Assembly: GCA_011634665.1 (NCBI GenBank)
Contig: WAEK01000001.1
Coordinates: forward strand, 2,540,001 to 2,604,000
Source: Mortierella sp. BCC40632
Taxonomy: Eukaryota; Mortierellomycota; Mortierellomycetes; Mortierellales; Mortierellaceae
Reading direction: 5' to 3'
DNA: 64,000 nt
Part shown: one piece after another, positions 22,749-34,616 of the stretch
Layout: each line of letters begins with the position of its first letter
Numbering within the stretch: the stretch's first letter is position 1
Position numbers and translations under genes: made by a program
Notes under the pieces: model-generated
The model's database searches: none
Told to the model about the DNA's origin: nothing
Seen by the model: only the letters and a program-made list of their open reading frames with translations

Positions 22749-23271
22749 TGAGTGAGTGAGTGAGAGTGAGAGTGAGTGAGAGTGAGAGTGAGAGTGAGTG
22801 AGAGGACCTTCTGATCTCCAGTCTTGTCTTTGGAAGCGACTAAAAAAAGTAGGAGAGTAATTGAGTTAGGAAGAGGAAAGGGGAGAGAGACATTCAAAAT
22901 ATAACACGTAGAAATAATCAGCAGTATGAAGCGAAAAGCTCGTTTTGATCTTTAGGAAAATTCCCTTCCCTGAGGTCGAGTTGAAGAAAAAGGGAAATCC
23001 TCCCATCATTTTTTTTTTCAACCTCTTTTCAGAGACGTAAATCGACTCTATCAACGGCGGACCAAAATCTAACCGTCTCCCATCTCTCACCCAAGTCGAT
23101 CTCTATCCAAAGAGTCCCATAGAATATCAAAAATAGCACGTAGAAAAGAGAAAATGGGAAAAGAGAAGAGGGATTTCTCTTTCCCCCTCTACCCCTATAA
23201 AAAGAAGGCACTAGACTTCATAAAATGAGATTTATTTTGGACTGAAGGAATAAATCAATGGGGGAGGGTTT
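22415..23271. repeat. Convergent 3' region with GAGT/GAGA repeat
   Basis: Between gene C (+) and the eS19 gene (-). Contains an A15 run just after gene C and a compound (GAGT)n/(GA)n tract at 22692-22803. No gene seen. Confidence 0.7.
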
Positions 23272-25027
23272 TTAAGCACGAGCCTGGTGGACCGAGGCAG
23301 CGATGCGGTCCAAGTCACGCTGACCGTCAACGGTGATCTTGCGGCCACTGTTAAAAGTAAAGAAAGGAACGAGTTTTTTTTGTCAGTACAATTGAAGGTC
23401 TTTTTTGTTTGTGATTTTTCAAATCCAACTAGTTCTTCTTTCTTTCTCTTTTACCATGATCCAAATGATATTGGACATGGTAAAAATCAACAAAACAAAA
23501 AATAAAAAAAAGAAATATTACCCGTTCTCATCAGCCTCCAAGACGTTAATCTTCTCCAAGGCCTGGAGGACCTTGCGAGCAATGGAGCCGGAAGAGTTGA
23601 CGTGGTGCGAAGGGCGGGTGCCACGGTTAACCGTGCCACCGTGGACCTTCTTCAAGGCACCAACACCGACACCACGGCGGAGGTAGATGTGGCGGGCGAC
23701 GCTGGCTATTGAAGAGAAAAAAAAGAAAAATCGCAAGAATTCGTGTGGATGATTAGTCGGTTGCTACTCCTCTTTTGCAAGTCTTGAAAAGATTGTGATT
23801 TGTCCTCGCGGATCAAACACCGAAGGGGAAAGAGAGAGAGAGAGAGGGGAGACTTTTTCTCCTTCTCTACTCTAGATGAAGGTGAGAGTGAAAAAAATGG
23901 GACAGGGTATAGGGATCGGGGTTTTCCCGATTGCTGAGGCCCAATGTATGGTTGATTTGCCAGGAGTAGAGCGCACTCCATAAAAAAAAGGGGGGGGGGG
24001 TGTGTATCCGTAAATGTTTGCAATAGCCTTTGTCAGGAAGTGGTGGCCATGATATTTGAAGTTGTCAAGAGCTGATCAATAGGATCAGTCGTCCAATGCA
24101 ATGCTACTGGATAGCCAACCTAGCCGCTCTAGTTCCCCCTCAGCCACAAAGGCTTTGTGGAAGTAAAAGAGACAGTTGGTCCAAGGGATGAGGAAGATGT
24201 AGCTGATGGCGGAGAATAACTGTCGAGAGTCCCTTCTAGAATCCCAGAATCGTTCCCCAATGGTAGATACAATGAAGTAAAATGGATGATGTCGAGTCGA
24301 TTCTACAATGATCATGATGTTGGTCCCGTCTCTCATTGGTTGATGGAATTCGAAATGATCTGGATCCCTGGTTGCATGACGTATCCAAATGATCCTGACC
24401 ATTTCATTCTCACTCCAAAAAAAAGTTGCCCGATTCCCGATTGTTGACAGGGCCAAAAGAAAAGAGATTGGTCTTGAGAAAAAAAAAAAAAAAAAAAAAA
24501 AGGTGGTATTACCAGCGCGGACGTAGAACCAGTCGGGATCATAAGGGGCCAACTCCTTGTTGGTGCCGGTCTTCACAAGGTCAACCCACTTGGGGATCTC
24601 GAGCTTGCCGGAGCTATCATTTTGGATCCGAGTTGAAAAAAAAAAAAAGGAGATGAAGTCGATTAGTGATCTCGTTCCGATGATTGTTTCCATGGATCTC
24701 TGTTTCCTTCTTGTAAATGATGAGTCGGGGGTGATGAGAGAGTGGCAGAGGTAAGGATAAAAAAAAAAGATGCAGAGTAATCCCATGATCCATGATCAAA
24801 TTGATTTCTCTCATCTTTTTTTTTTCGAGTCGCATATGCCCGAGAATGCCAGATGAAATGGTGATCCCATGATCCTGGATGATCCATGATCCTCTCTACC
24901 ACTCTTCTCCTCCCCCTGTCCTCCATGCTTCAGAGTCGAATACTCACCGCTTAAGATAAGCGGCGTAGGCGCGGTTGAAGTCGTGGGCGTTGATGTCCTT
25001 AACGGTGACCGAGTAGAGGGCAGCCAT
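23272..25027 (-). CDS. RPS19: 40S ribosomal protein S19 (eS19), four exons
   Basis: Exons 25027-24948, 24613-24513, 23705-23522 and 23347-23272 join in frame to 146 residues, the usual length for eS19. Diagnostic segments are [20 protein letters not shown] at the N-terminus, [41 protein letters not shown] and the ending [15 protein letters not shown]. eS19 is part of the small subunit head and is needed for 18S rRNA maturation. All introns are GT-AG. The first, after 80 coding bases, is 334 bases, and the second (807 bases) is long for the gene. Confidence 0.97.
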
Positions 25028-25907
25028 TGTAACGAAATGTGAGAGGAGGCGACAACAAACAGAATGGATACAATTTTTTATTCCCCCCCGCTCCTCCTTT
25101 CGGATTCTATCATTAAGGGCCGCACTCCAACATTTGATCAAATGTCTTTGTCTTTGCTCCGCCTCCCCCTCCCCCTCTCCTTTTCAAATTCATGCGCCAC
25201 GCTGCTCGGTCATGTTGAGGAACGACGATCCCGGTGCCTAGACTCTTTTAGAAAAGAGTGCTAGTCTCTTTTTCACTGCCCATTACTATCTAGCCATCAT
25301 CCCTTTTCTTTTTCAAGATAAAAGGGATAAAAGGGCAGAGAGCCACTAGGGCGACGCCAATGGTCAAAGAGTCTGGTATTCGCATGTTATTGTAGTAGTA
25401 GGTCCCATCCTCTCCTCTCCCCCTTTTTTGTTCACAATTCTTTTTGACATCATCACCAATACGCACGTAATCAAATGAGGTTGAAGAAACAGCCCTTCGC
25501 ATAGAGGAAAGACTAGAGAAAAAAAAAAAAAAAAAAAAAGCCAAGGCACGCGTTAACAAATTGTATAGGAGAGAGAGAGAGAGTAAGAGAAAGAGCAAGA
25601 GACATGATGAACAATCGAATGGCTCTCAGACTGGACTTTTTTTCTATTTCCTCAGTCTAAACCTAGTCTCCGAAAAGAAGAAGAGCGAGGCCTTGGCCAA
25701 GTCTAGGAGTTCTTGGCTTAGAAAAAGAGACCCCTCTTGGTCCTTTTTTTTTTTTTTTTTTTCTTTCCTCCTTGAGACTCGTCTATTTTCTACGATGGCT
25801 CCCAAGGGCGTGGCATGACAATGCCCGGGTGCACATGGGTATATCCCCGATTCTTGGGCTCCAACACTATACACTCCCTTATGGTGACTCCCCTTTGTTG
25901 TTGTTGC

Positions 25908-25939
<32 letters not shown>

Positions 25940-26127
25940 TAATGGTTTTCTCTCTCTCTCTCTTTCAGTTGGTTAGAGGATCTCCTTTCATTTAGGCATG
26001 ATGAGCACACGGAGCAGGCGGGTGGTAAAGCAGGACACGAGACGAATTCCCTTATACAAAAATGGTCCAAGGTATACAAGTCCTGGGCGAAGCAGATAAA
26101 CCCTGTTGAAAAGGAATGAAAGAAAGA

Positions 26128-26160
<33 letters not shown>

Positions 26161-26951
26161 GGTTTCTTTGACATTTTGGTCAAAACCTCTGGTCTTGAAC
26201 CAAGAATTTGCGCATAGACCACAGAGGGACCTGGACGGAGCAACTTGGCTGTTTTTTTTTTTTTTTTTTTGCCAAGAACTCTCGTTTTTTTTTATCAAAC
26301 AGTAGAACAGGGACGGGGAGGGTCAGGAGGGGAAACCTCGAACTGGGTCTCGTTATGAACCGAAAGGGATTATTGGGGCTCAACCTCTCTCTCTCGAAAC
26401 TCTTTGAGCCCCACCCAGTACCGGGACAGAGAGAGAGAGAAAAAAGGAAGATCCAATGAGCCTGCAACAGACGACGCGACTTCTGGTCAGTCCAAAAAGG
26501 ACCCAAAGGTGACGAAAGAGACGACGCGAGGCTCAGGTATATTCTACTTTGCGGCAATCCCGTCCTCGCAGTCAAAAAAAAAAAAAAAAAACTTTTACCC
26601 ATTCGCTAGCGGCTCGTATCCAGAGAGGAAGAAAGAGAGAAAGTGAGGGAGACTCAATTACACGAACGAACGAACGAACGAGAAAAGGAGGACATTTGTG
26701 CGAAAACCATTAACTCGTCTATGATTCAAGGTTGGATTGGTGCGCCTCCTTTGGCCTCGCTCAACTCCTCTGACGTCGGGCTCCCTACACAAACGCAACG
26801 ATAGCCAAGGCACGGAAATATTGAAAGAGGAAAAGTGGGAGATGTTCTCTTGACATTGGAGAGGGAGAGAGGGAGAGAGAGAAAGAGAGAGAAAAAAAAA
26901 AAAAGAGTACCATGAAGTGAGACCATTTGTCCATGATACTCAAGTATCTTG
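25028..26951. other. Intergenic, divergent eS19 / secreted-protein promoters
   Basis: About 1.9 kb holding both promoters. It includes a TTG trinucleotide repeat (25894-25938), (CT)n near 25950, (GA)n at 26130-26161, several A/T runs of 15-20 bases, and a GAAC repeat near 26661-26680. No gene seen. Confidence 0.5.
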
Positions 26952-26959
26952 TATAAATA
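26952..26959 (+). promoter_or_regulatory. TATA box of secreted-protein gene
   Basis: TATAAATA within TTGTATAAATACGAG, 186 bases before the start codon of the gene at 27145. It is identical in core to the boxes of the small-protein family. Confidence 0.65.
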
Positions 26960-27144
26960 CGAGATCCAGTACCACGGTATTCCACTCGTATCTCTCGCGT
27001 ACTAATTCTTGCCCACAGCACTCAAACCATTGGCTCGCTCGCTCTAGATCCCTCCACCAATCCCTACCGTACTCTTTGTACCTTTTCCCATTGAACACAC
27101 ACAAGTCGCACTTCTTCTTTTTTGTCCATTACAAGCAAGTAACC

Positions 27145-28026
27145 ATGAAAGTCTTCCCTACCCTCACAATGACTCTCTCAGTCTTGGCAGTATCATGCTA
27201 CGCAGCCCCTGCTCCTGGACTAGATCCCACTGGGCTTCTTCCAATTCCAGACCTCTCGGGCCTTCCAGCTGGACTCCCCGCAGGCCTGCCAGCGGGACTC
27301 CCAGCGGGACTCCCTACTGGACTCGTCCCCGCCGGAGGAGCCGGAGACCTTCTTCAAACATTGACCAAGACCGTGGGTGGAGCGGGTTTGTTGAAACGCC
27401 GCGATGGATCCTCGCATTTGGGCGCAGTCCTGGATACACTTGTTCAAGCCAATACCAAGGTCATTGTCAAGGCCCTGCTCAAACTCAAGCTTGATCTCTG
27501 CTCCGATATTCGAGCCAAGGTCAATGTTCTCTCATCTGGTCTGATCACCACGGATGCCGATGTGTTGATCCCCAAGATCTCGGCCAAGGTCAAGGCCGCT
27601 ACGGATGCTGCTATCCAAGCCAAAGTCGATTTGGATGCGAATGTGTTTGTGTTGGACCGAATTCATGAACACAGTCGAAATGCAGTTCACAAGTACTGTC
27701 CACATGCGGATGACCGTTGTATCCTCAAACATGCCAAACATATCATTGGTACGGTTGAGGTTCAGGTCAAGCTCGATGTACAACGACTTTTTATCGCACT
27801 CAAGGCCAATCTAATGGCCCATGTCCGAGCCAAGCTTGATGTGGTGGTTCGTGAGCTTGGTGTTAATCTTTTGTTGGAGCAGGTTCATGTCAAGGCCTTT
27901 GTCGAGGCTGTTGCTACGCTTAATGTTCATCTTGATCTCTGTGCTCATGTAATTGTCAAGGGCCTTCATATCACGGTTCTTGCTAATGTCCTCGATACTA
28001 TCAAGTCCATCCTCGCTGGAATTTAG
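27145..28026 (+). CDS. Secreted protein with LPAG repeats, fungal, unknown function
   Basis: A single-exon protein of 293 residues. Residues 1 to about 20 form a signal peptide (MKVFPTLTMTLSVLAVSCYA). Residues about 36-60 contain five consecutive GLPA/GLPT units, then a Gly-rich stretch and a dibasic LLKRRDG site that a Kex2-type protease could cut. The mature part is helical and built of loosely repeated units with the pattern K-[AV]-K-[LV]-[DN]-[VL] (KLKLDL, RAKVNVL, KLDVVV, HVKAF), perhaps an old internal duplication. Cysteines are few: LDLCSD, a YCPHADDRC pair and LDLCAH. There is no catalytic motif or membrane anchor. Probably an extracellular or wall-associated protein. The start at 27145 was chosen because it begins the signal peptide; upstream in-frame codons are 5' leader. 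Confidence 0.85.
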   Translation: MKVFPTLTMTLSVLAVSCYAAPAPGLDPTGLLPIPDLSGLPAGLPAGLPAGLPAGLPTGLVPAGGAGDLLQTLTKTVGGAGLLKRRDGSSHLGAVLDTLVQANTKVIVKALLKLKLDLCSDIRAKVNVLSSGLITTDADVLIPKISAKVKAATDAAIQAKVDLDANVFVLDRIHEHSRNAVHKYCPHADDRCILKHAKHIIGTVEVQVKLDVQRLFIALKANLMAHVRAKLDVVVRELGVNLLLEQVHVKAFVEAVATLNVHLDLCAHVIVKGLHITVLANVLDTIKSILAGI

Positions 28027-28652
28027 AGCGTTTATCTCTCTCTCTTTCTCACCCACTCTTATCGATTGTTATCATTTTTTAGTATCCTTCCCCTCTGTTC
28101 TTTATGTTTCACGCATTGTCAACCTCATGCCGCATAGATTGTCTTTTATGATAACTATCTCCTAGAACTGGAGCCATTGCAACTTTTTTTTTATTTTTTT
28201 ATTACGTACCTCGCAATAAAGCAACAGAACTAATCATTCATTTGTTTTCTCAATTTTTTTGTATTTTATTTTGCAGAAAAAGAAAAAAAAGTGCTATCCC
28301 CGTCATGGAACCCTAGCTAGGCTGTTGATATACATGAGGGAACGGGGGTAAGAACAAAGCAGAAAACGGTTGAAGAAAGAGTTGCGGGTTGGGTATCAAC
28401 AAGGGAAGGAGGCGTAAGTTATAATACAGGTGGCGTGAATGGAAGGGAGGGAAAGGGAAAGGAAGGAGGATAAACAAAATTCAAGTCGAACCAAGGAGAC
28501 GAGGGTTGGGGCATGGTGAATGTTCAGTTCCCTGTTCATCTTGGCCAATACTGGGCCAAAAGGAAAAGAAAAGGAAAAAAAGGTACTTGTTGGGAAAAGA
28601 GGGGGAGAAAATGATGACATCGTTTGTTGCGATGTGGGCAAATGAAAGAGCT
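28027..28652. other. Intergenic between convergent genes
   Basis: Holds the 3' ends of the secreted-protein gene (+) and the WD40 gene (-). There is an AATAAA-like signal (CAATAAAGC, 28212-28220) after the secreted-protein gene. No gene seen. Confidence 0.5.
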
Positions 28653-29170
28653 CTACCATCCTTTCTTAATATCAACTGTTGGTAGCTTTACAGTGCTCTG
28701 GAGTTTGAGCCATTTTTCATCCTGTGCTCTCCATTCATCCTGCAGAGATTTCGTAGCCCAACTATGAGAAATTTAATAAAAAATCGCGTCAGTTGGTTGC
28801 TCGATTAGACATAGTACCTGTTGCATAAAAAAGTACTTGGCAAGAAACTCACATGATAATACAGTTGTCATCGCTACAGGAGACAACCATGCCAGGGTAC
28901 TTTGGATGGGCAGTCAAACATCCAGAGTGCATTGAGTGTTCCTCAAGTACTTGGATGAGCTCGCCCGTCTCAATATCCCAAAAGTGTAGTTTCCCACTCT
29001 CCGATCCCGCACACATGAGTTCATTGCGTGGTCCAGCAATCATTGGGATGACAGGGTTTTTGTCATTGTCGTATGTGTCAGCATCAAAGTTTCGCAGGAA
29101 GCTCATGGTCTTGAGATCATACAAAGAGATCTGGGCGGGTCGACAGACATCTTTGTCTGACTATGATTCC

Positions 29171-29203
<33 letters not shown>

Positions 29204-30348
29204 AACCCAAAAAAAAAAGAACCAAAAAGTTGACAATCCCGAGGAGGAAGAGGGTTCCAAGGTTAAACTCTGAATGACCTGCATGAGCTAAGCATTTGTC
29301 CAAGACACCGCATGTACCCCGACTTACAAGAGAAGCCAGCGCAAGATATGCACCATCGTTCGAGACAGAGATGGCGGCAGTAAAGGCTGTGCGTTGGTCA
29401 ATTGGTCTATGAATCGAAAGAGGGGCGTAAGCTGATCCATCCGTAACATCACTTTTTTCCTTCCAGTTTCTATTTTGTTGGTCAAACAATGGCGGAGTGA
29501 GAAACCAAAAAAAAAAGATGGATGCATTACCTGATGGTCATGTTGGCATCCAAAAATATGGTCTCGACATCGCCTCCTTTGGTGACCAAGATGGCTTGAT
29601 CTTTGCCAGGGATCATCTTCATAAACACAACCCTCTTTCTCTCTGCATGAACATATTCTCTTAAGACGTTGCCTTGCAGGTCCTAGGAACGATTGGGGTT
29701 GTACAAAAACTTTGTCTTAGGACTTGGCTTCTACTTCTGTGATCCAGGAAAAAAAAAAAAAAAAAAAAAAAAAAAAGATGCAGTGGATATGCAAATCAAA
29801 CTTACCCAAATAGTAAACACCCCATTGGCACCAATGGTCAAGAAGCGCTTCGAGTCGGGGAGCCATCCTATTGCGTTCAGGTACACATCGAGCCCATCAT
29901 CACTGGTACAAGTCTTGGAGAAGAGGATCTCTCCGCTCTAGTCACGGGAAATTTTGTTCAAATCGAAATGGTCAGATAGAAAAAAATCAAAACGGTCAGA
30001 TAAAGAAAATCAAAACGGTCAGATAAAGAAAAATCAAAACGGTCAGATAAAGAAAAATTAAAACGGTCAGATAAAGAAAGAAAATTCTCTGGTTGTGCGC
30101 ACGGCGGCTCTCAGGCACTCGTTTGTAGCCTTTTTTTTTACCTTGACATCAATAAGCTTGAGGTCAGGCTTAAACTCGGGAGTGTTGCTGTCGTATCCTA
30201 GGTTAACAAGCAAGTATTTGCTGTCTGGAGACCATTCAGCTTCGGTCACTGTTCGAGGGAAGGTGAACGTCTTGTAGACCTTTGGCTCGGGACACTATGG
30301 ATTTCATTGGAGGGGAAGGAGCAGGAAAGAGTAAAGAGAGCCGAGAAG

Positions 30349-30380
<32 letters not shown>

Positions 30381-32830
30381 AGATAGTTTAGATGACCCTG
30401 TCCATGTCTACCGATACGTCGTTGAATTCATGCAGGAAAAAAAAAAGAAAAGAAAAAAAAGGTACGAGGAGGACACAAGAGTGCTGGGCCGGTGCACAAG
30501 AAATCACCCAAAAGACCAATCAAGCCCATGTAAGCTCCATTTGACTACAAGGTGCTGTGCCATGGGTGCATGTTTCCTCCCATCGGCCGCTTTTTTTTTT
30601 TTCTCTCCGACTCATATCCGAGGCGCCCCCCCTCTCTCATTCTCCCGATCAGTACATTATTAGTGTACCCGTTCCATTTTCCCTCGTAAAGAGTTGCTTG
30701 GAGGACCAAGAAACATGCAGCGTGGCCATGGCAAAGAAAAAAAGGGCTACCTTTCACGAGGGTAAGGGAGAGAGAGAGAGAGAGAGGGAGAGAGTTGGGG
30801 GTAGCCCGTTGAGAGCACGAGGTGGGTTCAGGAAAAGGAGAGAGCGAGAGAGATAGACCAATGGCCCGACTCTCATTACCAGCCCGTCGTGTCTGCAGAT
30901 TGGCTAAGCAGAGCAGCGGAGCCGCGCCGTATGTGAAGCATGAGGAATGCGGGAGCTGCACCCAGGAACAGTGGCCAAACATCAAACATGCGCCCAGGAA
31001 AAAAAAAATAAGAGAGCGAAAGCAATCCGGCATCTCAAAAAACTGGTGTCAAGGCACCCAAGCCGCACAAAAGGGCGAAGGGGAGGTAGAAGGAGGAGGA
31101 GGAGCCCGCCCAAAAAATCGAGTCCGCGCTGTTTGGGGTGCTTAAGTGATATGTATGGGCGTAGTGCAGTGTATTGTGCCCAATGTATACAGTTCAGGGT
31201 ACACGTCTCTGTCCTTGGCTGCGTCCCTGCCTCTCTGTCTGCCTATCTGCGGTATACTTTTGTACGCAGACGCTCTCTGTCTGTCCTTTCTCGCTCTCGC
31301 ACGCTCTCTCCTTTTGGCCTGCTGTGAATATAGCCGTGGAGAGAGTGAGAGAGTGAGAGAGAAAGAGAGAAAGAGAGAGAAGGTAAAAGAAGACAGACGA
31401 ATAAAAAAAGTCCGAGGCACAAAAAAGAGAGAGAGAAGAGACGGAGAGGAAGCAAACCTTGCTTGGCTACTTTGCGTTCGTTCCCGCCTATTCTTGTACG
31501 CATGTCTCGAGCGCGCGTCTTATTCTCTCACCCCTCGATCCCAAAAACCCGCTTTGTGTTCGCCTGGAGCCACTCGCATGAATCCATCGACGCTTTTGCT
31601 CCCACCACCTCCCATTCCCACTTCAGCCTTTGCCCAGCCTGTCCAGCTGCGCGCTGCTGATTTCCTTTCGCTTCACACCCAAACATTTTTTCACTCTGTT
31701 TTCGTTTGTTGGATTGTGTAGCAAGCCCGGGGTTTTCATCCAAAGTCTTAGCCAGGAAATTGGCGAATAGGGGGATCGCGTGAAGTGAGCGGAATAATGA
31801 TCGCGAAAAAAAAGAGGGGTGTATACAACATATACAACATATACAACAGAGTATACATAGTCGAGTAGACAAGAGAGTAGACACACCAAAAGGGATGGGA
31901 TGCAAAAAAAAAAAAAAAAAAAAAGAGTACTTGTGCAACCATCAATGCGAACAAAGAAAGTAGACGGTTCACATTCTCTCTCCCAAAGGAGAGAAAGAGA
32001 GAAAGAAAAATAATAAGAAGAAAAAAAAAAGTGCTTACGGTCATGTCTTGCCAGAGATTAATATTGTGGTCGCGTCCTATCGAGGCGAGGTACTCTCCCG
32101 AGGGAGAAAAATGGACGAACCAACACTCGTCCAGATGGTAGCTCATGCGTCGGCGGACCTCGGAGGGGACCAAAGAACGCATGGTCTCGATGCTGCAAGG
32201 GTCATAGATGGGAGGCATGCTGATGCTCTGCGAGCGTGGATGCGGTGGATAGGAATAGGGATGGGAGATGGGTTGATGTCTGTCTTCCTGAGACATTGCG
32301 GAGCAGATGCTGTTGCTCCTCGCACTGGAGCAATATGGGCACGGCGTTGTTGGTGCTTGATCAAGGTCCGCGGTCTCGGATCTGGTCGCATAGTCGCACT
32401 CGTCGCTTGTCGCGACCGACGGACACGAATACGAATGACAAGTGGCACAGGGACGGGTCGAGTGAGCTTGTGCTGTGAAGTAACACGACCCCGCTGCTGC
32501 TGCTGTTGTTGCTGCAGATGCTGTGGTCGTGGTCGAGGTCATCATCGTAGTGCCTGTCGAGAGGTCACTCACTGCAGGTGAAAGGGGGGAAAGGTAGGCT
32601 TGGCTGGCACGACGGGGATGAACGCCACCAACGCTGCCGCAGATCGAATGCGGCTCCGAGTCGAGGCTACTCGAGGGGCTATGTGGACCCGAATAGTACC
32701 GGCAGTGAGGTAGGTGGGTGTGGTGAGCAGAAGAGAGATCGGCATCGAGGGATCGGTTGAGGAGGTGCGCAAGGGCCTCGTCGAGGTCATGGTCGTCGTC
32801 GGTGGTCGTAGCGGTCGTATCTGTGGCCAA
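28653..32830 (-). CDS. WD40 protein, WDR26/Gid7-like (seven exons, start unresolved)
   Basis: Exons ...-32039, 30294-30142, 29937-29806, 29682-29531, 29406-29328, 29160-28853 and 28761-28653 join in frame. The first exon encodes about 200 Ser/Thr/His-rich residues with CATC...CPYC cysteine pairs. It then gives HLDECWFVHFSPSGEYLASIG and NINLWQDMT, the first WD repeat of the WDR26/Gid7 type. Later exons give WSPDSKYLLVNLG, IGWLPDSKRFLTIGANG, SGSESGKLHFWD-type repeats and a final HPKYPGMVVSCSDDNCIIIW, close to the WDR26 signature. WDR26/Gid7 proteins are scaffold subunits of the GID/CTLH ubiquitin ligase. I see no LisH/CTLH domain, so this may be a truncated paralogue. The true start lies upstream of 32830: the frame stays open to about 32950 without an ATG, so a further 5' exon is likely. 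Confidence 0.85.
29965..30083. repeat. 23-bp intronic tandem repeat, 5 copies
   Basis: The unit AAACGGTCAGATAAAGAAAA plus ATC is repeated about five times, the outer copies diverged. It fills most of the intron between the second and third exons of the WD40 gene. Confidence 0.9.
30295..32038 (-). other. 1.74-kb intron of the WD40 gene
   Basis: Donor GTAAGCAC at 32038 and acceptor AATCCATAG ending at 30295. The flanking exons are both in phase 0 and read on without a gap in the WD repeat. Inside are A/T runs, (GA)n, a three-copy TATACAACA unit near 31822-31850, and a 900-base stretch (30850-31750) of more complex sequence with no domain-bearing frame. It could contain an alternative promoter. 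Confidence 0.7.
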
Positions 32831-32950
32831 GCATTTAGGGTTGACCTTTGGCAGGCGGTGACCGTGAGCAGAAGACGAGTGCTTGCGAGGCGGCGGAGGG
32901 AGCGAGGGTGCAGCAGCAGCGAAGAAATAAATGGGCAGAGAAGAGACAAT

Positions 32951-32981
<31 letters not shown>

Positions 32982-32994
32982 AGAGAGAGAGAGA

Positions 32995-33044
<50 letters not shown>

Positions 33045-33133
33045 AAAGATGAAAGAGAGAGAGATGATGAACTAGAAGGTGAAAGGAACCAAAAGAGCGA
33101 AATGAGTTGAAGGGAGAAAGAGAGAGAGAGAGA

Positions 33134-33169
<36 letters not shown>

Positions 33170-34221
33170 AAAAAAGAGTGGAAGAGATTCCCAAGAGAGA
33201 CATAAATACTAATGACCGATGATGCGCATCCTTCTTCTCATTCATCCAAGGGCGACAGAATGAACACCTTGACTGGAACGCTCTTGTTCTCGCTCTCGCG
33301 CTTTCTCCTTCTCTATCTCTCAGCCCGCCCCTCTCGTTCGCTATCAGCCCGCAGCGCTTTTGTAGGGGACTGAATGTCCTTATTCATGTCATGTACCAAC
33401 ACACAGAGTGCGTCTCTGTCCCTGCCGCCGCCTGTGTGATATGTCCGCCAGGGACCTCTACAGGGCCTGACCTCTCTCGTTCTCTCTCCTTTGCTCTCTT
33501 TTCTCTCTCTCTATCTCTCTTTCACTCTCTCACACTCTCTCTCTTTCGCCCGTGCCGCCCTTGTGGGTACTGCCCAGGATGTATTCCTGTGGCCTGGCAC
33601 TTTCGAGACGGCACATATCCAAGGCTTGTATGATTCATGTACCGCGTCGAGATACTCATCGTCTCCTTGACGACCAAGGTCTTGTCTGGTCATCTGCATC
33701 CCTGCTCACTTTTTCACCTTTTTTTTTTTTTTTTTTTTTTTTTTATATTATTGTTTTTTTTTTTTTAGAGAGGGTGTCCGCGGGAGCGGACAGGCTTCTG
33801 ACTCCGTGTGGACCCACAGTGTCCGCGCCCACCCTCAACCTTCCATCTTACTTGGTTGCATGAATCACACACCCTTTTCTTGCCTTTTTCTTTTTTTACC
33901 CCCCTCCTCTCTCCTCCCTATTCGGCCATAACCACCCAGCACAGCGCATCTGCCAGCAGGGCGACGCGATGTGCATGGACTAATCCTTCAAGGATGTGAT
34001 ACAGAATCGGGAGCACCTTCTTTTTCTTTCTAATTGTCCCAGCATTGGGAGGAGTCAGATCAGCAGGCCTTCTATTGCAGAGCAGGGGTTGGACAGGGTT
34101 TGAATAGCACCCTCATTTCTCTTACTTTTCCCTAGTCTTCTTTAGTCTATCCGAAGGAGAGAAAGGAGCGAGTGAAGGGGACAGAGAGAATGAAAGGAAA
34201 AGGGAAAAAAAAAAAAAGAAA

Positions 34222-34289
<68 letters not shown>

Positions 34290-34616
34290 TCTCTTTGCCG
34301 ATCATTCTCACTGGATAGGGATGGGCCAGCAGGAGTGAAAAAAAAAGCAAAGACGACGTGGTCGCCGACATCACCTGCTATGATCTGCAAGCGTAACACG
34401 TCCTCCCAGAGTCCCGCCTATCCCGCGTCTGTAGCCAATAAAACGCCAGAGACATATGGGTTCCAACCTTTGCCACACACTTTCACACATATTACACACA
34501 CTTTCACACTCACCTTGATTCTCTTTTTTTTTTTTCATTGAACATTTCTCGCTGACTTTGCTGATTCCTATATACTTTAAGTCTCCTCAGACCCTTCTTC
34601 AGACTCCTCCTCACCA
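32831..34616. other. Intergenic, 5' region of WD40 gene
   Basis: Contains the unresolved 5' end of the WD40 gene, long GA tracts (32940-33060, 33117-33165), a T23 run (33720-33743) and a (GA)32 tract at 34224-34287. A TATAAA-free AT-rich stretch at 33200-33210 may be promoter. No other gene seen. Confidence 0.5.

Noticed and set aside
30545..31721. Open frames of 99-191 codons on both strands inside the WD40 intron
   Set aside because: They are low-complexity, lack domain motifs, and the WD40 reading frame continues directly across the intron.
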